A DNA stretch of 64,000 nt, taken from NCBI GenBank assembly GCA_018907035.1, contig JACCIC010000004.1:6211501-6275500 (forward strand), in the 5' to 3' direction. Made by a program: the position numbers and the translations under genes. The stretch comes from Sycobia sp. Sy_11 (taxonomy: Eukaryota > Arthropoda > Insecta > Hymenoptera > Epichrysomallidae). The number at the start of each line of letters is the position of its first letter. Position 1 is the stretch's first letter. Shown here one piece after another: positions 12,501 through 25,048 of the stretch. The notes below the pieces were generated by a model. That model did not search any database and was not told the DNA's origin. It saw nothing but the letters and a program-made list of their open reading frames with translations.

Positions 12501-14641
12501 CAGATAAATTTATTCGATTTAGAATATAAAAGTAAGACTGCGAAAAAAAATCAAAATTTTTTTTTTAAAATTCTATTATGATATATTTATTAAACTATAT
12601 TAAAGTAGCTCATAAAGTACACGATTCCCATACTCTTTTCCCACAAAGCTTTGATGCATTACCTTAATACGACATTGCATGGTATTGATTCAATATAAAT
12701 TGTAGATAAAATGACTTGAGAACATCGCAACTCAAAAACTGGGCTTGACCAAGAATTTAGAGTTCAACCAGGTTCAGCAACATATTTTTATGACAGCTAA
12801 TCAGTGGGTACAATTTATTTGGCTGTTATTCAGATTTTTTTCTATTAGAATATCGTTTTCATTCATATAAGCTGAACTCATAAAATCATAAACATAAAAG
12901 GATCCTGATACCAAAAAGGTTCTTAACTCTATAAATTATTTAGCACTGCTATTTAGCCATTTCTCATTCCGTCGAATATCTTCAAAACTCTAGCATTTTC
13001 ATAAGCTTTTAAAACAACTGTTCGGTACAGACTTTGGTATTAATCTAATTAGCAGGGTTTTCACAAAGGAAAGAAAACCTAAAACTTTTTCGGTTGAACT
13101 CAAATTTAGAAATCTTTAAAATTTTTATATTTATGCATCACGCAAAAAATAATAGGTATACCAAATATCAAGCAAATCCCATTTCAATAGATTTTAGCTC
13201 AAACTAATACCTTAATTGTGAACAAGTCTATGATCGAGTTTGAAATTTTCTTTATAAATTTGCATTTATTTTGCTTATTTTTTAATGTGTTACAACTGTT
13301 ATCATGTTTTAAGGGTACCAAATTGAAATTAGAAAAATCGTTAGAGACTACTCTTTAAGTAGCTTCTGGACTAAAGAGTATGAGTCTCAACATATTCTTT
13401 GAGAAGCACGAAAATATTAATTAAAATGTTACAAGACAACTTAAGCCTTAATCTTGATTATCAGGTGTCAATGGAGAACTAGCTGTCGCTATAAATTTTA
13501 TTTCCTGGTATTAAATTATAGCTAATCACGAGTTCAAAAATTCTATACAGTTTTGTTTTATGTTCCAAACAATAGCTATCGTACAGTTTGAAAGACCTGT
13601 ATTGCGCGACCCTAAAAACATTAAAATATTATGTATTTTAACTTTATAGCCTTTGAAACTTTTGTACAGCTTATGAAATAGTATCAAATTTCTATTTTTT
13701 TTCAACTTTAATGTTGAACTGTAACAAGTAGGTCGCTGTAATCTACAAAAGCAGTATTAAATTAATTCAAAATGTTCAAACTTTAAAAAAAGTCCATTCA
13801 AATTTATCTTAATTAAAATGTGGACTTCACAGCCAATTTCGTTATAAATAAATTGAATGTTTCGTTATACTTTATGTATTTTAATTATTTTCTTTTTCTT
13901 TGCATTCAAGTTTTTTTAAACTATAGAAAATGCAAGTAAAATATACTTCAATCATTTATAAAATATCTAATTTATTTTTTATAATAAACGATAACTGATT
14001 TTAAAATAATTTATTCACTCAAATTTATTTTAGGAAATAGTCAAACGTAATAGATTTATTGCAATTATCCACACCTTTAAAAAAATGAAGAACATTAATA
14101 GAGTATAGATTATTCATTATATATTTATATATAGATTATTATATATAGATTATTCATTATATTATTGTTTGATGCTTATATCGAATTTATAAAAAAATTC
14201 AGGGTTACTCTGTATGACTCTATATTGTTATTATTCTAGCATAATGATTTTTAGTCTAGTTAAATTTATAATTAACAAAAGTCTTATAACTTACAAGTCA
14301 AATATGTGATGAGATAAAGTTAACCAAATCATGTTATTTATTTGAAATTTCCAGATTATTGATTATTTCTTTAATTGCTATTAACAGAGTTATATAAAAA
14401 CATAGATTTAAGTATCAATTTATTTTATACATATGTTTTACAAAATATACTAAAATCAAATATACAACAAGATATGAATCTATAAAAAAGTAAGATATTT
14501 ATTATAATGGTTTTCTTCATAGTGTACCAAAGTGGAAATCTTACCTGTTTTCTTTTTGAAAATTCGTATGTTATTGTATTAATAACATATTGATTAACAC
14601 TATATATTTTATTAGACTGTATATACATTTGATTACCTAAA
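9541..14641. other. Intergenic, pygopus to receptor 1
   Basis: Apart from the candidate exon at 9617, no open frame with recognisable protein similarity is seen on either strand. At 9840-9990 there is a loose repeat of the words CTACACCA and ACACA. At 14100-14165 there is a short imperfect AT-rich tandem repeat. The rest looks like AT-rich unique sequence. Confidence 0.5.
9617..9625 (+). other. Candidate divergent start exon (Met-Ser-Ser then donor)
   Basis: CAAAATGAGTTCG followed at once by the strong donor GTATGT lies head to head with pygopus. The ATG context is good for an insect. A possible partner exon is 10163-10231 (acceptor TTCGCAG, 23 open codons, donor GTTTTT), but the joined peptide resembles nothing I know and I found no further exons. 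Treat it as a hint of a bidirectional promoter, not as a gene. Confidence 0.2.
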
Positions 14642-17600
14642 TTATTTAGCATCCTGAAATTGTAGAATTATAACCAAGTAAGTAGTAATAGAACCTATTA
14701 TCTAAAAACAAAAAAATTTTATTTTATTTCACATAGCGAGTTGTAATGTTCAAATATTAATATTCTATTACATTACATACCGAAATTAACAAAGAATTAT
14801 CTAATGAAAATAGATTGAATGTAACAAATTCTAGATTTTGATTCAACAAGTAATTAGAAAACGATAACATCTAGTGAGAAAATAATTATATTTAATCTCA
14901 ATGCCTTATAAAAAAGAGCAATAGATTAATTTACCTTCTTCTTTAATGATTGATCATGTAAGTTCGCCAAAAATTTATTCATTATTTTTGTCGTTTTTCT
15001 ACTCTGAAAATTTATTATAAAAATCAATTAAGACGCATGTTCAATATTTAGCTTATGTATGTATACTTGGTGTCATATTTTAATCGCCGTAGGCAAATAT
15101 CTCGAGGTTTCCGACAGATACCGTGGGTTGATCGACATTGAAAGCGAATAGCCAATTACATCACTAGACCTCACGTTACACCTATTGTCATCATTTTTAT
15201 AGGGTGTTGTCGAAATCATTGAATTAATGTTTTTGTAAAAATTATAACAATCTTGAAGAATACGATTGAAAAAATTGTGGAAACTTTTCAATTCGTTTCA
15301 GTAGAAACAAAATGTTCGAGAAAGTTTTTCAAGATGAGTGCAAGTGTATAACAGAGAGAACGGATAATTGATCGAAAATTTGGTCTTAGATATTAAAATT
15401 GGCCCTTTGAAAGGCAATTGATATCTGAATTTCTCGAAATAAACTTTTACGTGGTCTACATTGGTTAATGCTAATATCAAAGGTAGTTTTTCTAATTTTC
15501 AACTAATTTATAATCATGTTTAGAAAACATAATTGAATGATGCAAATTTAATGTGTATATATCAATAGCCTCATGTGTAACACTTCATTATGAAGATGAC
15601 TGTAAAGTATAAATAATATATAAAAAAAATTAACTAAAAAGCAGAGGCCGCGATTATAACAGTTTATTGTTTTATTACAGCATACCTGTTCACAAATATA
15701 TAGCCAAATTTTAATTTCTAATTTTTGATTCATTAATGAGTGAAAAAATACATTACTTTTGATAAATAAAACTAAACATGTAAATGTAAAATTATTCTTT
15801 CTTACATATTTTCGAAGATAAAAGCACTGGCATACACTAAAAATATTTTATTTGATCAGTACCGCCTACTGCCTCAATGATTGATCGTAAATACTTATAC
15901 GAATTTTCAAAATCCAAAAAGTTTTGATCTTTACAGTTTTAGAACTCATTCTGTTTTATTCTGTCTAAAAAAAAAAAAAACATTTTGACCAAAAATTTAT
16001 TTAAAACTTCTAATTATGATGCGTCGAATCACAAAACTCTATTCAGGGTTAAAAACGTAGGACCCTATCAAAACATTGTAACAATCTCAAATGATTCGTA
16101 CCATGAAGCGTTTGCCGATTGTATTCTTGATTGAGAGAATCCAATTTGACTCAATGGGGGTTACATATCTGTTCTCTTTCTCTTCTTCTCTTTCGCGTGA
16201 TAACTCTCAGTTAATTCGGTTAATTCGGTCAAAAATAACTAACAAACAATTTTCTTAACTTTTTTGTACTTAAGATGTTCTCCCTGTTCAAATTTCTGAA
16301 TCAGAAATAGAAGGCTTCCACTTTAATAAGCAACGCTGGCATTCAACTGACCTTAATCATTGACCTCAATGTCACGGCGATGTTTATCATGCATCGACTC
16401 TCTCTATATTTTAAAGCTTTTGTGTTTCACATTTTTCACCATATGCCACATAATTCCTGAGATATTTGCCTGCGGTAATTAGAATAGAACACTCTTTATA
16501 TACAGGCCCGGATCAAGAGAGGGGGTTTCAGCTCCAGCCCTCGTCTTCGAGGGGAACGTCTCTTTTACGAAACTTTCTTTTTCGGCGAAGCCCCTTTTCT
16601 GAGAAAATTTACTGGATATTTTGAAAGCATGCATTATTATAAATCTTAACGATTCCGCTTAGTGGAATAAGAGTTGCTGTTTGAAACCGTATATTCCTAT
16701 GAATAAATCTGAATCATTTATTCTGCCATTAAACTTATAATCTGTGGAAAGCTTTTTTAAAGAAAACGACTCACTTATTAAAGCAATACCATATTTTACC
16801 TAAAAGTAGTACAGCAAATTGTTGTTATATTTATCTGATAATATATTTTTAAATATTTAAATAGGTAAACGGTTTATTTTATTGATTCAAAGTTTGCAAT
16901 TTCAAAATATAGTTTTGTGTATTTAAACAAATAAAGAATTATTATCGACCAATTGTCAGATAATGATGTTCGTTTATCTTTTTTAGCGATATTAAAATAG
17001 AAAAGAATTTATATTAAGATCTTTAGCTGTTAGTAACAAAGAATAGCGTAAAACAAAAAAAAAAAGATTGAATTAATTTATTTAAATTTCATATGACTAA
17101 TTTTACAAATTGTAGTAGACTTATGAGTATATTGCATTACGTGTATGTAAGTTGATGATTTTCTTCGCGAGAAAATTTACAGACGAGCAAAGCCAGGGAC
17201 GCAAGTCCCATGCAATCAATAAATTAACTTACGCATTACCGTCGAACCAAATCTTATACTATGGGAAACGAAAAATCATACTAAAGTTGTGATTTTGAGG
17301 TTGGAAGACTTTAGCTTATATTAATGAATAAGTGCTATTTGTTTCTACAAACAGTATACAAAAATATTTTAATTTGCATTTCCCTCTTTTGTGCATACAT
17401 TTTTCAAGTGGCACAAACATGATTCTTTTAAAGCGATCTAGAGTTGCCTCGAGTCAGATATAGTCGTGGGCCTCGTGATAATTGAATCCGGGCCTGTATG
17501 TAAGTTCGATATAAATGAATGAATCACCTCAAATATAACTGAAGTAATAGACTGTGTTAGAAAACCCAGTAGAACGAACTCATATACGAACAGTATAGCA

Positions 17601-18490
17601 CAGATTGTACCATCTATACTTGATAATGTAAATGTATCAGACATTAAAGGTCTTAATACGTAGTATCCGTAGGATATCAAATCCAGAAAGAGATGTGAAA
17701 TATACAAAAGAACCGTCCACGAATAAAAATCGGATATTTCTTCTGATACGTCGCATAGAGATATGTGCAATTTGTGTAAGTGTAAAATTTCATTAATTTC
17801 TTCTTTGTAGATTAAAGAAATCTTGTGCTTTTTAACAAATAACTCGGAAATTCTTATCAAATCGACGTTTATCGCTTTAAAATTATTTCGTATAAAATGA
17901 ATAATTAAACCAAATTGTAATAATACACAACTAATTATTATACAGCCAAAGGCCAAAGAAAAAAAATAAACAATAACTCTTTTGTCTGATATGTCAATTT
18001 TGCACATGTACGCTATAAACAGCCCCAAATTGAAGAATAATATTATGACTAAGCTAATACAAGTAAAAATACAAGATCATCTATTATCGTTACTTAATAA
18101 ATGCTCTCTAAAATTTACTAACTTGTTGATTATTTGGATTATATTATTTTGTCGACAGCAAAACAGAAGGAAAATAGTTAGTATCGTAACGAATGTAATC
18201 AATAGTTGGATAGTATCTACGACTCTTTCAAATGTGTATCTTTCTCCAAAATGATTGTATTCGTAAGAGAATTTAATGCTAATAAAAAATAATCCGCTCG
18301 TTAAGCATATGAGTAGAAAATTATACAGAACTCCGAATTTTGAAAACATTGCTATTTTTTGCACTCCATCGCGTTTCAATGCAATAATTTCCAGCATAAT
18401 TGGAGCTAATCCAAGAGCTTTGAAAATATAATAAACACAGTATTCAAAAAAGTTGTTATTATAAATTAAGTCCTTCAAGAACATCGTCAC
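14642..18490 (-). CDS. Gustatory receptor (7tm_7 family), copy 1, four exons, one in-frame TGA
   Basis: Insect gustatory receptors are multi-pass membrane proteins of taste neurons, thought to act as ligand-gated cation channels. Exons (minus): 17528-18490 (321 codons), 14935-15003 (23), 14781-14870 (30), 14642-14701 (19 plus TAA). All junctions are phase 0 with GT/AG ends. The last exon carries the family signature TTYLVIILQF, and exon 3 has the LFSLDNSLL stretch typical before the last helix. Exon 1 reads FKALGLAP near the start and LHKLHISLCDVSEEISDFYSW in the second half. Several hydrophobic helices are evident. The total is 393 codons, the usual family length. Codon 138 (18077-18079) is TGA, in the loop before SCIFTCISLVII; every other codon is open. 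Intron 1 is 2524 bp, against 95 bp in copy 2, because of two inserted elements. The locus is either a pseudogene or a readthrough gene. A 45-nt intron hiding the stop can be drawn (GTAACG to TTAG) but is implausibly short and is not shared with copy 2. Confidence 0.85.
15087..16474. mobile_element. Inverted-repeat element in receptor intron, about 1.39 kb
   Basis: CCGTAGGCAAATATCTCG at the left end recurs in inverted form, with two differences, at the right end (CCGCAGGCAAATATCTCA on the minus strand). Short open frames inside match nothing I know, so it looks non-autonomous or decayed. It lies in intron 1 of receptor copy 1 and is absent from the 95-bp intron of copy 2. The exact ends are approximate, and I see no clear target duplication. 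Confidence 0.45.
16501..17498. mobile_element. Inverted-repeat DNA transposon relic (TACAGGCCCGGAT ends), 998 bp
   Basis: The 13 bases TACAGGCCCGGAT at 16501-16513 recur exactly in inverted form at 17486-17498. No transposase frame is visible. The CAGGCCCGGAT end resembles termini of hAT-type elements, but no 8-bp target duplication is seen; only TA flanks are shared. The right end lies 29 bp inside the intron from the donor of receptor exon 1 and extends the apparent open frame past the true splice site. Confidence 0.65.
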
Positions 18491-18649
18491 TGTTAGATAT
18501 TTTAATCGATGCTTTGTGCAAATAGATAAATTGAATAATCTTTGTATTAGTTTAAAGAGTAAACTCTGAATGTTGTCGAAAATGCGAGAATAACCTCTGT
18601 GAGATGGATAGAAAATTTTGATAAAGTAATAACTATTGATGCAGTTTTA

Positions 18650-18740
18650 GTGTATAAATAAGTTATACGGCAGTTCAATTACTCTAAATTGCATGTACAT
18701 ATAAATATGAAATTTTAATTTGCCACTATACCGAGCATGA
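18650..18740 (-). promoter_or_regulatory. Upstream block shared by both receptors (copy 1)
   Basis: Read on the plus strand, this block has TTCAATTACTCT, then TATGAAATTTTAATTTGCCACTA. The region 26745-26862 upstream of copy 2 has the same words in the same order (TTCAATTAATCT, then TATGAAAATATAATTTGCCACTA). In both genes it lies about 0.2-0.35 kb before the start codon. Retention outside the coding region suggests promoter or enhancer function, or simply a duplication recent enough to leave traces. Confidence 0.4.
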
Positions 18741-20657
18741 TTATATTGCTAGCAGGAAAACTTATCCTATAATCGATGTTTCATAAGAAATATTCTCTTT
18801 ATATATTAAGTAGCTGTTCATTTATTGATTCAATAACAATACTATTGTTATTAAGCAATAACAATATAATTTATTTAATAACAACTACAGCAGATCTTTA
18901 ATTAGGTAAAGGTTGTGGGGACGGTCAGATTGCACTTTACTAATAAAGAATTTTTTTCAGCTAATATATTTTTATTTCAGATTAGTCTACGGGGGTGATT
19001 TTAAACAAGAATAGTCTGACTGTCATTGTAATTTTTAATTAATTATATATTGACATGTATTAATATTGATATAAATACATATTGATATTATTATGAATTC
19101 ATTTTAATTTATTTCATTGGACTGTAAGACCAGTAGAAATATTTATTAATTTAATAACAATACTTGCCAACATTTATTTATTAATAATATTTTTTTAGAT
19201 TTATAACTCGTAGAGATAAAACATAATATGTTGATGATACTTAAAAATTATACAGAATACCAAAAAGTTCATATATACTAAAGAAATGTAAGAATTTAAG
19301 TAAAGAATCAATATAGAAATATAATAATATATAGCTCACTAGTAAATTATATTGATAATTTTTTGTTTGTTAAGACATAATGGCAATTTATTTAAATAAA
19401 TTTAAACATTTTCTTAGCGTATATTATTTGTGCGTTACTGTATAAATCATTAAATTATAATATATAAGAATCTTCGTGTACGCGTAAATATGAAAATCAC
19501 GCGAGAAATAAAATTATTAATAGGAAATAATGCATTAACCGAACCTACTACGGACATGGCGAGAGGTAATGATTTCTAAATATAATAATACAATGTATAG
19601 GAAAAAAAATAAGGAAAAAGATTCCGCGATTGGTGAATCCAGTAAATTCAAGAGAAACTCTATTTCAGTAGGCCTGTTCTCGCTGTGCTTTCGTTTCGAC
19701 AAAATGAATAGAAAAAACCAGCAGTCTTCACCGTCTGACTTCTGGACTCATGAAGAACTCTTGATTTCAGATGCAATAGGCCCTGCTATTAATCTACTGA
19801 AAATCGAGGGTAAAGATTACCCGATAGACAGAAGACAGGGCGCTTTTTGAATTCAGGTAATAGACAGGGGGCCCGAATCCAAAAGCCACCGTTTATATTG
19901 TACTTTTCCGTGCAAAAATTATACTAAAGGACAAAAAAACTGGAGGCTAAACGCTCTCCCCATCAGTATATTTCATTTCAACCAGATCATTTAAATTAGA
20001 GTGAATCCGACGTAAACATTGTTTCGAGAGCGGGCGTTTACGAAACAGCCTCACATTTTAGTAAAGCTATTGAATTTATTGTGCAGCGCTAAAGAAACCT
20101 GAACAGTCTTTTTATCATTATGATTCCACTACGTTATCAATGCCAGTGATCATCTGGATCCATAATCCAGAGATCTAATAACTATTTAACATAGTCTGAA
20201 TGCTATCAGAATGTTGATTTTATTTTATTTCAAATCCGTATAATTTTTATTATTTCCGTGCCCAGTAAATCCGATACAATAATATTATTGCTTTATATAT
20301 AACTCTTTTAAATATATAAACTTAGAATATATAGTTTTATTAGTTTTGAACGACAAATATGAGTTATGGATTTATTTTTATCAGGCTTCATTAATTGTCC
20401 TATTACGATCCTTTTCCCTGCCATAATTCGGCTATGTATAAATATTTAGAATTATTTGTAATCAAGTAAAGTAAGGATAAAATTTTATCTTTGGAGAAAT
20501 GGGGGATTGCCGCAAATTATATATGTTTATAATGGTATTTTACAAACGCAAACAATAACTATTCTTTCTTAATCAAAGAGTATTACTATGAGAAATAATT
20601 TAAAAAATTTTTAATATATGATACTAGTGACTATTAGTGTTGTTAAAGATATATTAA

Positions 20658-20950
20658 TGAAGCTACTAGTGCTCTCTACCGTCTCTTGTTTTTTCCAGTA
20701 CAAAGAATGAAAATTATTTATAATTCAAAAAAACTAGTTATAAATTTATAATAAGAAAGAAGAGAAAATGTAGTGTATGTTTTGCTCTAAATAAATCATT
20801 TGTTGGGCTCATCAGTAAGGTTACAAGTGACCAAATCTTAAACATACAACGTACAGATGTATAATAGATTTGAAATTATTTAAAAACTATTTAAATGATT
20901 TATTTTCATACTGCAAAAACAGCAGGCGGTAGAGAGCAGTGGAAGCTTCA
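20658..20950. mobile_element. MITE with TTAA flanks, 293 bp
   Basis: Terminal inverted repeats of about 31 bp match at about 25 positions (TGAAGCT, then a variable part, then the common core TGCTCTCTACCG). Both ends abut TTAA (20654-20657 and 20951-20954), the target-site type of piggyBac-like elements. It is internally AT-rich and noncoding. The termini do not start with the usual piggyBac CCC/CAC, so the family assignment is tentative. Confidence 0.6.
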
Positions 20951-23900
20951 TTAATGCAATAATTGAAATTTTAAGATAAAATTTAAAAACATATGGTCTA
21001 CTATGTTTATTCAATACATATATAGGAAAATGATTGGTATTGAATTTAGTTTCTAAAGAATTAAATTAAAGAAACTGATTCACCGATCACGGAAGAGTGC
21101 ATACAATCGATCGCAACAGCCCTTGCGCGAACATATTCAAGAAATTTCCACGGGTTACGGACGTTGACCAATTAAATCCTGGTACAAATCACGACGTGTC
21201 TGATAACATAGTGACTTAGGGTTCATTTAGAAAAGAGCGAGTGTACACTGTCGTGTGGAAAAATCCTGGCAAACCTGTTTAGCACCGGTTGTATTCGCGA
21301 CACACAGTACACAATATCGTAAAAGACGCACAGAACGGAACAACGACAACTATATAAATATCGATTGGAACATAAAATGCTGTTTTAAGACAGACAGTGA
21401 AATTCGCAAATATTCTGGCAAGTCGGACAAACGAAAAAGACAATGAGATTGGGGAAGAAAATTAAATGAATAAATATTTTTATCCGACTTACAGTTTTTA
21501 TACTATAATATATTGTACTAAAATAATGACAGTCAGACCATCGACGCTTCCCTTAATAAGGAATTTCTTATTTGAATGAAATGTTCTAAATTTTGCACCT
21601 TTTGAAAGGATATTCACAACTGATTTTGGGCTGGTAATATTTGTTAAATGTTTAAACCAATTTTGAGAGACCAGGGAAGGAAACGCCAGAAGTGTGCAGG
21701 TGTCGACACTTGAGTCACGACCTAGAAAATACATTTCAGAGGATGCTGGATAAAGTATTGTTTTAATTTAGAGTGTGAAATGGGCATTACATGTTTACAG
21801 TCCGTCAGGTGCATTAAATCGGATCACGAATTAGATCATGCGAAGCATCCAACGTGAAATCGAAAGTGAGGACTTCCAAATTGCGGTGTACAAGGACAAC
21901 GATTTCAGGGCTCATCCGAGCACAGAAAGTAGATATAATACGGCGCATATCATACAAGCAACACCGTGCCAAAATAGCGACAACATAATTTCAAATTTAA
22001 TCAAAGCTGGTACCGAGCAGTGGTCAGAAATAATGATAATCATTTGATGAGCGATTTAAATAGAAATAATCTTAAATTAAACTTGAATATAAATAAATTT
22101 TTCATACAGCTGTTATTTTAATTAATATAAAAATGTATTTTGAATATAGATTAAATCAATATAGCACCGCCTGGAGCATTTATTAAATTTATAAATACAT
22201 TTCCCTAATTTATGATTTTCTTCAATACAAATATCAGATTATTAGATATATTTCTATTATTAAAAATTATTAACAGTTGTACTGATGACTGCAAAAATAA
22301 TTTTAAAAAATTGAGTATACGACCTTAAACATGGAATGCCTATATAAATATTAAGCTAATCATAGTTATAAAGTATAATACGTATAGATTAATGTTTGAT
22401 AAAATATATTTTTTAATTAAATAGATAAGGTACGCTTAAAATAGAAATCAAATATGATTCTTTATTTATCTAATAATAATTTGACGAATAATTATTTAAC
22501 TAAAAACATTATCTTAGCTAGAATAACAAGAAAAATTTAAATAAGCTCATATAAATTTATAAATGAATATTTAATTTTATATACGCCTTTTCAAGATTAT
22601 ACGATTCGAATATCCGAGAAAATCATTTAAAAGATAATTCCTTCTTAAATGAACTTACGTATTTCTAAATATAGATGTAATATACGCTGCTTTTCTAGCG
22701 TTTGCGTTTCGCATAACTGTAGTTTTTTCGACTAGCCACCAAAAAGTCATATAGCTATAGGTAACCATGCCAATTGGTTTTTATTCTTTATAGTCCAATC
22801 ACACAGAGGACGGGGGATTTTGCGACCATTCAAAGTCTTCTCCATAACTGAGTCTTACATTATATTTTTCAACACTATAAGTACGGGACGAACTCATTTT
22901 AGCACGCTAAGTAGTCCTTTTACAAACTCAATTTAAAAACACACAGTGCTAAAAATTAGTATATGGAACATATGCTTGAAGTGTGCCTTTACCGCAGGGC
23001 AAAAGGTTGCTTTTCGCTATGAAATAAGGAATATGATTCTATGTTGTGCTATCATTTTATTTTGTAAGAAACAAAAGATATTTATAACTGTTGCTTATTT
23101 TATAAATTTAAAGAGTCGAAACTAACTGTTTGAAGCCTTTAACGGTATATATAAGGTATTATAAAATTACATTTTTTATTTTTCCGAAAAATGAAGATTT
23201 TGACCCAAAATGGAACTTATCTCGGAAAACGCTAATTTTTTTAGCTTGGTGACCTGGAAAATCGATTCAGCGTATCAAAAAACTTAAAATAACATCAAGT
23301 TATTGAGGAACTACCCAAAATAATTCTCTTACTATACTTCATACCTTGATGAATAATAATTTTGCCGTTTTTGATTAAATTCTCGTGAAGCTATAGCTAT
23401 ATTTATAATTTTTCCACCTTGCCTGTTTTCCGTTGAACCAATTTCTTCAGAGACCTCATTTGAATTAGACTTTTTGGTCTTTTTCCAATTCGTATATTTC
23501 TTATTTTCACTTTATCCACTTATTCTTGATTTATTGATTACTTAAAATTTATTTTAACTTCTTAAATAAAAAATTATACAGGAAAAATTTAATAGTGAAA
23601 AATATTTAATCTACTCTCAACGAAATATTAAATTTGATTCTAAAATTCAGCAATGCCATTAATGCTAGTTTTAAATTTTAACATCTTTTCAAGTTATGTT
23701 TTGAAAATCAACATTAACATCGCTCTGTTAATATCCGTTATTATGAGATCTTTTGTTGTGTACTTATAATGTGTTTTCAATATCTAGCTAAATTAGATTG
23801 AAACTATTTAGTTTGTTTAATTTATTTCTACGGCGAACAATTTCCAATCACCTGTGCGTATCTGCATACAAACATTACAATATTACTTTTAACTCTGCAT

Positions 23901-24399
23901 CTAAAAATAAATTTTTTTCTAAGCCACTGAACTATTTCTTTTTTTATTCGAATGTGTAAATGTTAAACTTTTATTTTCGAGTTTTTAAAATAATTTTAAG
24001 ATTGTTATAGGATAATAAATGACAAAGGACCTAACTGGTTGGTTTTCTTAATTTTATTTGTTACCTGTTTTCGAAGAACTGAATACAAGCCACGATTTTT
24101 TTCTTCTGCTATGTAAGTCAAGATAAAATTGGGAACTTGTAGGTGATAATGAATAAACGAACGGCAACTTTTTTTTAAAGAAATTCTTAATGAACATTAT
24201 CGAACAATCAAACTTATTCAGTTTCTGAAGTATAGCCATTAGGAAAACTTGATTTCATCCGCTATACGTGAGATCTTGAAATCCCCAAAGATGTAAAACT
24301 TTAAAGATACTCGATATTAATAGTGCAACTCCGCTACCATTTCTGTTTCTAGTCTAACAGTATTATACTTATTCGAGCCCTATTGAAAATATCGAGTTC

Positions 24400-24402
<3 letters not shown>

Positions 24403-24451
<49 letters not shown>
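24403..24451. repeat. (GA)n microsatellite
   Basis: About 24 perfect GA units. Confidence 0.97.
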
Positions 24452-24455
<4 letters not shown>

Positions 24456-25048
24456 ACAAAGAAATTGTTTTGGAGCGGTGGATAATGAGAGATATGTACA
24501 TGATATGCAACTAAGCCGCGGACTAGAAGCTCATTTTGAACCATCAAAATAAGCATTTTTTGAACGATGTATCCGAAAATTTTCGTCGTAGCGTCAAGTA
24601 CGTCATTATATCTTTCACCAATTTATCTTTTAAGATATCATTATATCTTTCATCAATTATATCTTTCACCAATTAAAAAAAAAAACAATTGAATTTATTT
24701 ATATATCTTTAATCTAGTTTTTCATGATCACGAGAACAACTAGCATAAATACTTACATAAGCTGCAACCGGCATTTGCTTATTTCCATCTGAGTTACAGA
24801 ATATATTCGTATATGTTTTCCATAATTTACACATAAAATAATTAACAAGTTATATAAATACATACACATAATACATTTTATTTATATAAATTATTACAAC
24901 TAACTGTATATATTTACTACTATATACAGTGTATTATGCTGTATATAGTTTAATAGTATAAACTATATACTATATACTATATACTATTATATCATCAGCC
25001 AAAAAACACATTTTATGAGCAATAAATAACAATGTGATTATATCCAAA

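Larger units (their letters stand above)
18491..25048. other. Spacer between the two receptor genes
   Basis: It contains a conserved upstream block of receptor copy 1 (about 18650-18740), a TTAA-flanked MITE (20658-20950), a GA microsatellite (24403-24451), and sequence at about 23160-23480 of the kind found in decayed transposons. Patches of higher G+C occur at 19.55-20.15, 21.06-21.32 and 22.79-22.92 kb. Short open frames there (for example 19569-19850, 93 codons) have no recognisable similarity and no clear splice partners. I see no third receptor copy. Confidence 0.5.

Noticed and set aside
17438..17527. Extension of receptor exon 1 past codon 321
   Set aside because: A GTGATT donor at 17527 matches the position of the copy 2 donor, and the extra sequence runs into the inverted end of the inserted element.
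18050..18100. A 45-nt intron that would remove the TGA of receptor copy 1
   Set aside because: Shorter than insect introns normally are, and copy 2 has no matching donor. The best copy 2 alternative is 54 nt with a poor GTTTAT donor at a different place.
19569..19850. 93-codon plus-strand open frame in the receptor spacer
   Set aside because: No recognisable similarity, no clear splice partners, composition between coding and noncoding. It could be an exon or relic, but I cannot support it.
21255..22047. 63- to 78-codon frames near 21.3-22.0 kb on both strands
   Set aside because: Short, unlike any known protein, and no consistent splice signals. The region is only slightly GC-richer than its neighbours.
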